A DNA stretch of 64,000 bases from Sphaerimonospora thailandensis (lineage in GTDB: Bacteria; Actinomycetota; Actinomycetes; Streptosporangiales; Streptosporangiaceae), in NCBI RefSeq assembly GCF_016863115.1, contig NZ_BOOG01000026.1, positions 36,831-100,830 on the forward strand, written 5' to 3'. This document shows positions 29,289-37,537 of the stretch, in pieces (position 1 is the stretch's first letter; every line of letters begins with the position of its first letter). The notes under the pieces were generated by a model, which worked only from the letters and a program-made list of their open reading frames with translations, was not told where the DNA came from and made no database searches. Both the position numbers and the translations under genes were made by a program.

Positions 29289-29615
29289 TGTTCGTTCCGG
29301 CCCCATCGCATCGCGGGGTTCCGGTTTCGCGCCACTGGATGTAGTACTACACTCTGTAGAGAATCGCGGAGACGTAGTCGGAATGCCGGAACGCTGCCCG
29401 TCAGGACCAGGGAGGGGTCGTCGGATCGTTCCTGTGTCATCCCGGCGGTGTAGTGACGAATCCACTCAGCGGCGGACGCGATACCCGAGCAAGCGGGGGA
29501 GGCTCGACCGGAGCCGGGCCAGGTCCCGGCGGCAGGAGGATCAACCCGGCATCACGCTGCGAACAGCGAGTGCGTGAGCCGGCGAACAAAGCGCACAACG
29601 CCTGGGAGGTACCTT
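29289..29615. other. Promoter region with palindrome before the EboE-like gene
   Basis: This 327-base stretch has no convincing gene. Its notable part is TGTAGTACTACA, a perfect 12-bp palindrome at 29340-29351, followed by CTC and TGTAG, so that CTACA-N3-TGTAG forms a second inverted repeat. BlaI/MecI-family repressors bind TACA/TGTA dyads of this kind, but no such regulator is in the window. Confidence 0.5.
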
Positions 29616-30551
29616 ATGCGCCTGTTGCATGAGGACGGGACGCTCGTTCACCTGGCCTACAACACGGGGGTGCACCCGGCGGAGGACCTGGAGAACCTGA
29701 TCGCCCACCTGACCCGCTACGCGGTGCCGGTGCGCCGGAAGCTGGGTGTCGACCGGCTCGGCATCGGCCTGTGGCTGGCGCCGCCCGTCGCCGACCATCT
29801 CATCGCCGACCGCATAGAGCTCGTACGGCTGCGCCGGTCTCTCGAGGAGCGAGGTCTGGAGGTGGTCAGCCTCAACGGCACCGGCGGCCGAAACCAGGAG
29901 GTGCCGGGTCCGGACTGGGCCAAGCCCGAGCGCTACCGCTACACGATGGCGCTGGCGAAGATCCTCGCGTTCCTGCTGCCCGATGACGTCCGCTTCGGCA
30001 GCATCTCGACGATTCCGATCGGCTGGCGTCGGGACTGGCCCGTCGATCTTCACGACATAGCTTCACGGCGCCTGGAGCGGCTGTCGCGTGAACTGCGCGG
30101 GCTCTACAGCGTGACCGGCAAGACCATCCGGGTCGGGTTCGAGCCGTGGCCGGGCTGTGTGCTGGAGACGACGGAGCAGGCGCTGGAGCGGGTATGCGAC
30201 ATCGACTCCGAGCATCTCGGGGTGTGCCTGGACGCCTGCCACCTGTCCGGTGGCGCGGAGGAGCGGGGCGCCGCGCTCCGGGGCCTGGCTCAGGCGGGTG
30301 CTCCCGTTGTGAAGCTGGGTCACGTGCATGATCACGGACAGGAGATCCCCAGCACGCAGCCGGTGCTCCAGGACACTCTCAACGCGATCCTGTCCGGCGC
30401 GGTGAACGGCACCGCGCACGTCGAGGTGGAGGCGCATCACGGTACGGCGCCGAAGACGAAGGGCCCGGCCGCGCTGGTGGCCCGGCTCGCCGACGAGCTC
30501 GACTGGACCCGCAACCACCTCACCGCACTCGGCCTCAAGCTTGCCGCCTGA
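29616..30551 (+). CDS. EboE-like sugar-phosphate isomerase/epimerase (TIM barrel)
   Basis: A 311-residue TIM-barrel protein of the AP-endonuclease-2/xylose-isomerase superfamily. Features such as VHLAYNTGVHPAEDLENL, IGLWLAPP, VSLNGTGG, FGSISTIPIGW and CLDACHLSGGAE resemble EboE of the eustigmatophyte/bacterial operon (ebo), thought to help move a prenylated metabolite to the envelope. The other ebo genes are absent, so the role here is open. GGGAGG lies six bases before the ATG at 29616. Metal ligands are likely in FEPWPG, CLDACH and VEVEAHHG. The stop lies inside a hairpin shared with the convergent mutY. Confidence 0.75.
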   Translation: MRLLHEDGTLVHLAYNTGVHPAEDLENLIAHLTRYAVPVRRKLGVDRLGIGLWLAPPVADHLIADRIELVRLRRSLEERGLEVVSLNGTGGRNQEVPGPDWAKPERYRYTMALAKILAFLLPDDVRFGSISTIPIGWRRDWPVDLHDIASRRLERLSRELRGLYSVTGKTIRVGFEPWPGCVLETTEQALERVCDIDSEHLGVCLDACHLSGGAEERGAALRGLAQAGAPVVKLGHVHDHGQEIPSTQPVLQDTLNAILSGAVNGTAHVEVEAHHGTAPKTKGPAALVARLADELDWTRNHLTALGLKLAA

Positions 30552-30583
30552 TCCGGCACTTCGCAGTCATCCGGATCAGGCGG
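30544..30583. terminator. Bidirectional hairpin between the EboE-like gene and mutY
   Basis: CCGCCTGATCCGG and CCGGATCAGGCGG form a perfect 13-bp stem around a 14-base loop, overlapping the plus-strand stop codon. It suits termination of two convergent genes. Confidence 0.82.
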
Positions 30584-30635
30584 CGGACCCACACGCCGGG
30601 CTCCTGCGTCGGGCCCGGCCGATTGGCTCTGCCAG

Positions 30636-31496
30636 TCAGGCGGGGAGCCGGTAGGTGCCGTCGGGAAGCACCTCGGCCAGGCCGTCGTCCAGCAGGCCGT
30701 CCAGCGCCCGCTCACGCTGGACGTGGTCGGCCCAGACCACGTCCAGCGCTTTTTTGGGCACGGGTCCGGGTGCGTCCCTCAGGACGGCCAGCAGGCGTCC
30801 CCGGCACTGTCGGTCGGTCCCCGCGTAGGTCTGGCCGCGCCGTACCGGGCCGGCGGGCCGTCCGGCCGACCGCCACGCGCACTGTGACACGACGGGGCAG
30901 CGCTCGCACCTCGGAGCGCGGGCCGTGCAGACGAGGGCGCCCAGCTCCATGATCGAGACTGCCCACCGTGGCGCGCCGACCGGCGGGATCAGGGACTCCG
31001 CGAGTCGGCGTTCGGCGGCCGTCGTCGTCTTGGGCGGGTGCTCCTCGCCCCGTACGGCCCGGGCCAGCACGCGGCGGACGTTGGTGTCCAGGACGGCGTG
31101 GCTGCCGCCGTAGGCGAAACTCGCCACCGCGGCCGCCGTATAGTCTCCGATCCCCGGCAGCGCGCGAAGGTCGTCGTACGTCGCCGGCACCCGCCCGCCG
31201 TGCTCTGCCGTGATGGCCCTGGCGCACGCGTGCAGGTTCAGCGCCCGCCGCGGGTAGCCGAGGCGTCCCCAGTGGCGTACGGCTTCGCCCGGGGACGCTT
31301 CGGCGAGCGCCTCCGGGGCCGGCCAGCGCGCCATCCAGTCCGTCCAGATGGGCAGCACTCGCGACACCGGCGTCTGCTGCAGCATGATCTCGCTGACCAG
31401 AATGCCCCAGGGGGTCGCGTCGGGACGCCGCCACGGCAGGTCCCGGTTGTGCTCGGCGTACCACTGGAGGATCGGTTCACGAAGCGAGACGGCCAC
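30636..31496 (-). CDS. mutY: A/G-specific adenine glycosylase
   Basis: Removes adenine mispaired with 8-oxoguanine. The 286 residues carry catalytic Glu36 (VSEIMLQQT), helix-hairpin-helix LPGIGDYTAAAV, catalytic Asp137 (VLDTNVRR) and the [4Fe-4S] cluster cysteines C190, C197, C200 and C206. The C-terminal NUDIX-like domain is short or absent, as in many actinobacterial MutY. It is convergent with the EboE-like gene. Confidence 0.95.
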   Translation of the reverse strand: MAVSLREPILQWYAEHNRDLPWRRPDATPWGILVSEIMLQQTPVSRVLPIWTDWMARWPAPEALAEASPGEAVRHWGRLGYPRRALNLHACARAITAEHGGRVPATYDDLRALPGIGDYTAAAVASFAYGGSHAVLDTNVRRVLARAVRGEEHPPKTTTAAERRLAESLIPPVGAPRWAVSIMELGALVCTARAPRCERCPVVSQCAWRSAGRPAGPVRRGQTYAGTDRQCRGRLLAVLRDAPGPVPKKALDVVWADHVQRERALDGLLDDGLAEVLPDGTYRLPA

Positions 31497-31589
31497 GATC
31501 CGACCCTATCCACCAAACTTTCACCATCGGACCTTCCGGTCGCGGCGAGCCGGTCCCCTCGGGAGGATAGGGCTCACCATACTGTGCGT

Positions 31590-32330
31590 ATGGATCCGGA
31601 CACGTTCCGTGGTGATATCGGTGTCGAGGGGGCGGACGTCTACTGGCGCCGGAGGGTGTCGGTGCTCACGGGCATGCTCGTCGTCGTGGCGGTGGTGGCA
31701 TGGGCCTGCACGAGCGCCTCCGGCAAGCCGGGCGACAAGGCGGGTGGCGTAAGAGCCACGCCGGGAGCCTCCGACCCCATGGTCGTCTCACTGCCTTCCG
31801 GCCTCGCATCGGGGAGTTCCTCGCCGAGCGCCGCCCCGCCCACCCCGCAGGGTGGCCCGTCTCCGTCCGCATCGCCGTCCCCGTCGGCCCCGTCGGCCAA
31901 GTCGGCCAAGCCGGCCAAGCCGGCCAGGCCACGGCGGCCCGGCGATCCCTGCGACCCCAAGGACCTGGTGATCGCCCTGCGTGCCGGTCAGGAGGTGTAC
32001 GCCGGAGACGCGCCGCCCACCTTCCTTCTGACCTTGGTGAGCACCGGTCATGTCGAGTGCACGGTCGATGTGGGGCCGCGGACGCTGGAGATGCGCGTGA
32101 CGTCGGGTGGGCAGCGGATCTGGTCGACCGCCGACTGCGTGGCGGGCAAGGGCGTCGACCGGCAGACGCTGGAACGCGGCATCCCCTACGTCCGCACGAT
32201 CACCTGGGACCGCCACCGCTCGGGGACCGTCTGCTCTGGCAAGCGCCCAGTCGCCGAGCCAGGTACGTACGTCGCGAGCGCGCACGCCGGCCAACTCAAG
32301 AGCCCGAAGGCCGTCTTCCACCTGCGCTGA
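31590..32330 (+). CDS. Membrane-anchored protein with Ser/Pro/Ala linker, unknown function
   Basis: A 246-residue protein: a short cytoplasmic start (GADVYWRRR), one membrane helix (SVLTGMLVVVAVVAWACTS), a low-complexity linker of S, P, A and K repeats (about 50-115), then a globular domain of about 120 residues with four cysteines that could form disulfides outside the cell. No family is recognised. Similar layouts in actinobacteria are annotated only as hypothetical. The start (ATG 31590, or GTG 31584) lacks a clear ribosome-binding site and may be leaderless. It is divergent from mutY and convergent with disA. Confidence 0.78.
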   Translation: MDPDTFRGDIGVEGADVYWRRRVSVLTGMLVVVAVVAWACTSASGKPGDKAGGVRATPGASDPMVVSLPSGLASGSSSPSAAPPTPQGGPSPSASPSPSAPSAKSAKPAKPARPRRPGDPCDPKDLVIALRAGQEVYAGDAPPTFLLTLVSTGHVECTVDVGPRTLEMRVTSGGQRIWSTADCVAGKGVDRQTLERGIPYVRTITWDRHRSGTVCSGKRPVAEPGTYVASAHAGQLKSPKAVFHLR

Positions 32331-32386
32331 AGACTCACGCGATCTGTCCGCAGGACCTGAAGGACGGGGCACTAACGGGGCACTAG

Positions 32387-33550
32387 CTAGAGGTAGCGAT
32401 CGAGGATGGATGACTCGGCGAGGCGGGACAGCCCCTCTCGGACGCTGCGCGCCCGGGCCTCGCCGACGCCCCCTACGGCCTGCAGGTCGTCGGTGCTGGC
32501 GGCGAGGAGCTTCTGCAGCCCACCGAAGTGGTCGACGAGCCGATCGACGATCGCGCGGGGGAGCCGTGGCACCTTGGTGAGCAGCCGGAAACCCCGCGGG
32601 CTCACCGGCGTGTCCAGCGTGCCCGCTCCCGAGTGTCCGAGCACATGGGCGACCTTCACCAGATCGAGCAGGTCGCCCGAGGACAGTTCGTCCAACTCGT
32701 GCATCGCGTCGATGAAACGCCGGGGATGTCGGGCGGAGGGGTCCCGCGTGGCGTGCGAAGCCGCCGAACTCGCTGAGTTCGGCGAGTCCGCTGAGACAGG
32801 TGGGCCTAAGGGCGGGCCAGGGAGATAGTCGCGGACCATCTGCTCGCGGTCGATGTCCACTCCGGCGACGAGTTCCTCGAGTTGGAGTGACAGCAGGCGG
32901 CCGTCGGTGCCGAGTTCGACGACGTACTCTTCGATCTCCCCGGCGATCCGGCGGACCATCTCCAGCCGCTGGATCACCACGGCCACGTCCCGGACCGTGA
33001 CGAGGTCCTCTATCTCCAGAGCCGACAGCGTGCCCGACACCTCGTCGAGTCGCTTCTTGTAGCGCTCCAAGGTGGCCAGGGCCTGGTTGGCCTTCGAGAG
33101 GATCGCCGCCGACTCCTCCAGCACGTATCGGGTTCCGTCCAGGTAGAGCGCGATGATCCGCATCGACTTGCTGATGGCGATGACGGGCAGCGAGGTCTGC
33201 TTGGCCACCCGCTGGGCGGTGCGGTGCCGCGTGCCGGACTCCTCCGTGAGAATGGTCGGATCCGGCACGAGATGCACGGCGGCCCGGACGATCCGCGAGC
33301 CGGCGTTGTCGAGCACGATCGCGCCGTCCATTTTGGCCAGTTCCCGTAGCCGGGTGGCCGAGAACTCGACATCGAGCGTGAAACCGCCGGTGCAGATCTG
33401 CTCAACCACGCGGTCGTGCCCCAGGACGATCAGACCGCCGGTGTGGCCGCGCAGGACGCGCTCCAGCCCGTCGCGCAGGGCCGTGCCCGGCGCGACCGCG
33501 GCCAGCACGGTCCGCCTGCGGTCGTCCGATCCCTTGTCTGTGTCCAGCAC
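32387..33550 (-). CDS. disA: DNA-integrity scanning diadenylate cyclase
   Basis: Makes cyclic di-AMP while scanning DNA. The DAC domain has GGLIVLG, the catalytic KMDGAIVLD near residue 73 and the RHRTA motif near 105. A helical spine follows, then a Ser/Ala/Pro insert, and a C-terminal helix-hairpin-helix ([19 protein letters not shown]). The start is uncertain: GTG 33550 is preceded by GGGGAGAGG at short distance, while TTG 33604 gives 18 more residues not typical of the family. It lies downstream of radA on the same strand, the common arrangement; RadA modulates DisA. Its product should act on the ydaO riboswitch at 22009-22180. Confidence 0.95.
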   Translation of the reverse strand: MLDTDKGSDDRRRTVLAAVAPGTALRDGLERVLRGHTGGLIVLGHDRVVEQICTGGFTLDVEFSATRLRELAKMDGAIVLDNAGSRIVRAAVHLVPDPTILTEESGTRHRTAQRVAKQTSLPVIAISKSMRIIALYLDGTRYVLEESAAILSKANQALATLERYKKRLDEVSGTLSALEIEDLVTVRDVAVVIQRLEMVRRIAGEIEEYVVELGTDGRLLSLQLEELVAGVDIDREQMVRDYLPGPPLGPPVSADSPNSASSAASHATRDPSARHPRRFIDAMHELDELSSGDLLDLVKVAHVLGHSGAGTLDTPVSPRGFRLLTKVPRLPRAIVDRLVDHFGGLQKLLAASTDDLQAVGGVGEARARSVREGLSRLAESSILDRYL

Positions 33551-33636
33551 CCTCTCCCCTGCGATCGGATATCCCGCCAGTTTACTGACGTACCAGTTTT
33601 TCAACCTGCTTCACAGGCCCGTTCGATACGGCTGCT

Positions 33637-35085
33637 TCACTTGACGTGGGAGAGGGCGTCCCAGACGTTGTCCACCTCGATGACCTCGAAGCCGGGTGCG
33701 AAGGCCGTGGTCCGCCCGGCGGAGGGCCGCAGGGCGACCAGGTTGCCACGCGTGACCCCGTTGCCGCGGCGCTGCGGCGAGGCCTCCAGTGAGTCGTTCT
33801 CGTCGTCCAGCGACCCTGTGGGGACGATGGCGCGGGTGAAACCGAGCCGGGCCGCCTCCGCCAGCCGCCGCCGCACCTCGCGCACCTGGCGCAGCTCGCC
33901 CGCCAGCCCGACCTCGCCGAGCACGACGAGCCCGGCGGGCAGCGGGGTGTCGCCGAAGGCGCTCACCACCGACAGCATGAGCGCGAGATCGACCGCCGGG
34001 TCGGTCAGCCTGATGCCGCCGACCGTCGCGGTGAACACGTCGCACTTGCTGACGCTGGCCCGTAGTCGCCGTTCCATGACCGCGAGCACCAACGCCACGC
34101 GGTAGGGGTCCAGTCCGGACGATGTGCGCCGCGGCTGCGGCGCCTCGGTCGGGCCGACGAGGGCCTGCAGCTCGGCCGGGAACGGCCGGGTGCCCTCGAT
34201 CGTGACCGTGACGCAGGTGCCGGGCACCGGCTCGCGGTGCCGTGACAGGAACATGCCGCTCGGGTCCGTGATGCCGGTGATCCCGCCTTCGTGCAGGTCG
34301 AAGCAGCCGACCTCGTCCACCGGGCCGAACCGGTTCTTTATCGCGCGCACCAGCCGCAGGCGGGAGTTGCGGTCGCCCTCGAAGTGCAGGACCACGTCCA
34401 CCAGGTGCTCGAGCACACGGGGGCCGGCGATCGAACCGTCCTTGGTGACATGGCCGACGAGCACCGTGGACATGGCACGCTCCTTGGCCAGGCGCACCAG
34501 GTTGCCGGCGACCTCGCGGACCTGGGTGACGCCGCCGGGCACGCCGCTGGCGTCGGATGAGCCGATCGTCTGCACCGAGTCGACGATCAGCAGCGTCGGC
34601 TGCACCTTCTCGACGTGGGTGACCAGCGCGGACATGTCGGTCTCGGCCGCGAGATACAGCCTGTCCTCGATCGCGCCGATCCGGTCGGCCCGCATTCGCA
34701 CCTGGGCGGTGGACTCCTCTCCGGTGACGTAGAGCACGGTCTCCCCGCGCGCGGTGCAGGCCGCGGCCTCCAGCAGGAGTGTGGACTTGCCGATCCCGGG
34801 CTCACCGGCCAGCAGCACGACGGCGCCGGGCACCAGGCCGCCGCCGAGGACGCGGTCGAGCTCGCCGACCCCGGTCGTCCGGGCGCTGACGACCTCGGCC
34901 TTCACCTGGCCGATCGGGACGGCCGGCGCCGTCACCGCGCCGGGCTTGACCACGTGCACGCCCTGCCGCGCGCCCGCCTCCTCGACCGTGCCCCAGGCCT
35001 GGCACTCCCCGCACCGGCCGACCCACTTGACGGTCGTCCACCCGCACTCGCCGCACCGGTACGCCGGCTTCGCTGCCTTGCTCAC
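33637..35085 (-). CDS. radA: DNA repair protein RadA
   Basis: A RecA-like branch-migration ATPase of about 482 residues. The N-terminal zinc finger has C11, C14, C25 and C28; Walker A GEPGIGKST lies near 97; the RadA-specific KNRFG is near 248; and a Lon-protease-like C-terminal domain follows (VFTATVGGIRLTDPAVDLAL). GTG 35085 matches the family start; TTG 35115 is also in frame. disA follows after 86 bases, so both are probably cotranscribed. Confidence 0.96.
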   Translation of the reverse strand: MSKAAKPAYRCGECGWTTVKWVGRCGECQAWGTVEEAGARQGVHVVKPGAVTAPAVPIGQVKAEVVSARTTGVGELDRVLGGGLVPGAVVLLAGEPGIGKSTLLLEAAACTARGETVLYVTGEESTAQVRMRADRIGAIEDRLYLAAETDMSALVTHVEKVQPTLLIVDSVQTIGSSDASGVPGGVTQVREVAGNLVRLAKERAMSTVLVGHVTKDGSIAGPRVLEHLVDVVLHFEGDRNSRLRLVRAIKNRFGPVDEVGCFDLHEGGITGITDPSGMFLSRHREPVPGTCVTVTIEGTRPFPAELQALVGPTEAPQPRRTSSGLDPYRVALVLAVMERRLRASVSKCDVFTATVGGIRLTDPAVDLALMLSVVSAFGDTPLPAGLVVLGEVGLAGELRQVREVRRRLAEAARLGFTRAIVPTGSLDDENDSLEASPQRRGNGVTRGNLVALRPSAGRTTAFAPGFEVIEVDNVWDALSHVK

Positions 35086-35137
35086 GACCGGGAGGCTACC
35101 GGGCGCGGCTGACAATCCTCATGTGGTTCAGCGCCGT

Positions 35138-35836
35138 TTAGAACTGCCGCCAGCGCAGGATGTTGGGGTAGGCCAGCTCCAGACCCGTCGTCTCCGCGAT
35201 GGCCGCCTCGGCCACCTCGGGTGTGAACTCGATGCGCAGCACGGCCGCCAGGTCCGCCCGGGATTCGAAGACCATCCGCAGGTCGAGCTCCCTGCGCTGC
35301 CAGCCCTGCCCGGACCAGAAGCGCTCGACGACCTCAGGAGAGTAGGACGGCACCGACCGGCGGAACCAGCGGCCGAAGGCCCCGCGGGAAGCGTCCAGGT
35401 CGACCACGAAGGCCGCGCCGCCACGCCGTACGACCCGGGCCAGCTCCCGCAGGCCCGGCTCGCAGCCGGGTCCGAAGAAGTACGCCCATCGGGCGACGGC
35501 GATGTCCACAGAGGCGTCGGGCAGCGGCAGCGACTGGGCGGTGCCCGTACGGACGGCGACGTTGCGCAGCGCGGCGCAGCGGGCGGCGGCCATCGCCGCG
35601 AGGTCGGCGTGCGGCTCGACCCCCACGACGCGCCCGGCCGTCGCGGCCGGTGAAGGCAGATGGAAGCCGGTTCCGCAGCCGATGTCGAGCATGGTCGCGC
35701 CGTCCCAGGGCCGGATCTCCCGCATGGCGGAATCCACCGCGCCATCCGGGTCCACCGCGCGATTTTCCAGTTCGTAGACCCGGGGGGAGTTCCAGATGTT
35801 CGGGCTGGGTATGGCCCCGCTCACGATCCGCGCCAT
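35138..35836 (-). CDS. Class I SAM-dependent methyltransferase
   Basis: A 232-residue methyltransferase: SAM motif I LDIGCGTGFHL, motif II VVGVEPHA, then GTAQSLPLPDASVDIAVARWAYFFG and RGGAAFVVDLD. The N-terminal NSPRVYELENRAVDPDG is shared with uncharacterised actinobacterial homologues. It lies upstream of radA on the same strand with 52 bases between. Substrate unknown; no context suggests one. Confidence 0.85.
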   Translation of the reverse strand: MARIVSGAIPSPNIWNSPRVYELENRAVDPDGAVDSAMREIRPWDGATMLDIGCGTGFHLPSPAATAGRVVGVEPHADLAAMAAARCAALRNVAVRTGTAQSLPLPDASVDIAVARWAYFFGPGCEPGLRELARVVRRGGAAFVVDLDASRGAFGRWFRRSVPSYSPEVVERFWSGQGWQRRELDLRMVFESRADLAAVLRIEFTPEVAEAAIAETTGLELAYPNILRWRQF

Positions 35837-35922
35837 GCGCCCACGATAGGCGTCACCGGGCCCGGACGCGGCTTAGGCTGGATCCGTGAACGGGCGCAGG
35901 ACCGCCAGGGGAGGCGGGCTTC

Positions 35923-36738
35923 ATGAGTAACATCCGCGTGCCCAACGCGAAGGTGGCGCTCTCGACGGCGTCGGTCTATCCGGAGCGCACGCCGGACGCT
36001 TTCGAGCTGGCGGCGCGCCTGGGCTATGACGGTGTCGAGATCATGGTGGGCCAGGATCCGGTGAGCCAGGACGTGGAGGTCCTGCAGCGGCTCAGCGATC
36101 ACTACGAGATCCCGATCCTGGCCGTGCACGCGCCGTGCCTGCTGGTCACACAGCGGGTCTGGGGCCGTGACCCGTGGGTCAAGCTGCGGCGGGCCCGGGA
36201 CGCGGCCGAGCGGCTGGGCGCTTCCACGGTGGTGGTTCATCCGCCGTTCCGCTGGCAACGCGACTACGCCAGGGAGTTCGAGGCCGGGTTGGCCCGCATG
36301 CGTGAGGAGACCGACATCGTCTTCGCGGTGGAGAACATGTTCCCCCTTCGGGCCAGGGGCAACGAGGTCGTGCCGTACGCGCCGGACTGGGACCCCGTCG
36401 ACTACGACTTCCCGCAGGTGACGCTCGATCTGTCCCACACGGCGGTGTCCGGCTCGGACGCGATGGAGATGGCCGTCAAACTCGGGGACCGGCTCGCCCA
36501 CCTCCATCTGGCCGACGGCGTGGGCACCACCAACAAGGACGAGCACCTGGTGCCCGGGCGGGGTTCGCAGCCGTGTGCGCAGGTCCTGGAGCGTCTGGCC
36601 GCCACCGGATACACCGGCCTGATCGTGTTGGAGATCAATACGCGCAAGGCGGCCAGCCGTACCGAGCGGATCGACGACCTCGCCGAGGCGCTCGCCTTCG
36701 CCCGGCTGAACTTCGCCGCGTCCGCGGCGGCTTCATGA
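35923..36738 (+). CDS. Sugar-phosphate isomerase/epimerase family protein
   Basis: A 271-residue TIM-barrel protein of the AP-endonuclease-2 family: [54 protein letters not shown] and LVLEINTR. The Glu, Asp and His residues in these strands are the usual metal ligands. AGGGGAGG lies upstream of the ATG at 35923. The TetR regulator begins 15 bases after its stop and is probably cotranscribed. Substrate not predictable. Confidence 0.87.
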   Translation: MSNIRVPNAKVALSTASVYPERTPDAFELAARLGYDGVEIMVGQDPVSQDVEVLQRLSDHYEIPILAVHAPCLLVTQRVWGRDPWVKLRRARDAAERLGASTVVVHPPFRWQRDYAREFEAGLARMREETDIVFAVENMFPLRARGNEVVPYAPDWDPVDYDFPQVTLDLSHTAVSGSDAMEMAVKLGDRLAHLHLADGVGTTNKDEHLVPGRGSQPCAQVLERLAATGYTGLIVLEINTRKAASRTERIDDLAEALAFARLNFAASAAAS

Positions 36739-36753
36739 CGTGACCGATACGGC

Positions 36754-37356
36754 GTGACCGACATGGCGGAGGTACGGCGGCGGCCGGGGCGGCCCGGTCG
36801 CCGGCCCGGCGCTGCCGACACCCGGGGAGAGATCCTCACCGCGGCGCGCAGGGTTTTCGCGGAGAAGGGGTTCGACAAGGCCACGATCCGGGGCATCGCG
36901 CGGGCCGCCGGGGTCGATCCCGCCCTGGTCCACCACTACTTCGAGACCAAGGACGGGGTGTTCGTCGCGGCGATGCGGCTGCCGGTCGATCCGGTCGCCG
37001 CCATTCCCCTGATCGTCAGTGGTCCCCGCGAGGAGATCGGTGAGCGTCTGGTGCGCTTCATCCTGACGATGACCGGCGAGCCGGCCGCGCGGGAGCGGAT
37101 CCTCGCCCTGTTGCGGACCGCCATGGTCAACGAGCAGGGTGTGACGATGCTCCGGGAGTTCTTCGCATCGGCCGTGCTGGGACGGGTCGGTGCGGAGCTG
37201 GGCGTTCCGCCCATCCGGATGCAGGCCGCCTTCTCCCAGATGCTGGGCGTGGTCATGGCCAGGTACATCATGCGGTTGGAGCCGCTGGGATCGGCCGACA
37301 CCGAGGAGCTGGTCGGACTCCTGGCTCCCACCATCCAGCGTTACCTGACGGGATAG
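36754..37356 (+). CDS. TetR/AcrR-family regulator
   Basis: A 200-residue repressor with a basic N-terminus (RRRPGRPGRRPG) and the TetR helix-turn-helix (GEILTAARRVFAEKG...TIRGIARAAGVDPALVHHYFETKDGVF). The ligand domain is a standard TetR_C. GTG 36754 and ATG 36763 are both possible starts. It lies between the isomerase and the iron-sulfur oxidoreductase; the 181 bases downstream may contain its operator. Confidence 0.9.
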   Translation: MTDMAEVRRRPGRPGRRPGAADTRGEILTAARRVFAEKGFDKATIRGIARAAGVDPALVHHYFETKDGVFVAAMRLPVDPVAAIPLIVSGPREEIGERLVRFILTMTGEPAARERILALLRTAMVNEQGVTMLREFFASAVLGRVGAELGVPPIRMQAAFSQMLGVVMARYIMRLEPLGSADTEELVGLLAPTIQRYLTG

Positions 37357-37537
37357 CCGAATAACGGGACCCGGGACACCGGGACGCGCGGTGGGACGAG
37401 GCATAGCCTGACCCCACGTAACCTGTGCCAGAGCCTTGTTCTAGCATCGGCCTTCAAGTAGCCATCGGTGACGGGCATATGTTACTCGCCGGTACCATTC
37501 GGGGTGCCCTGTCACCGTTCCATATGGGGAGGAACCC

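Noticed and set aside
29383..29577. 64-codon ORF between clpC and the EboE-like gene
   Set aside because: Arg/Ser-rich product without domain or ribosome-binding site; it overlaps the promoter region of the next gene.
35138..35836. Methyltransferase as part of the disA/radA repair group
   Set aside because: Only position links them; its motifs suggest a small-molecule methyltransferase and no functional tie is visible.
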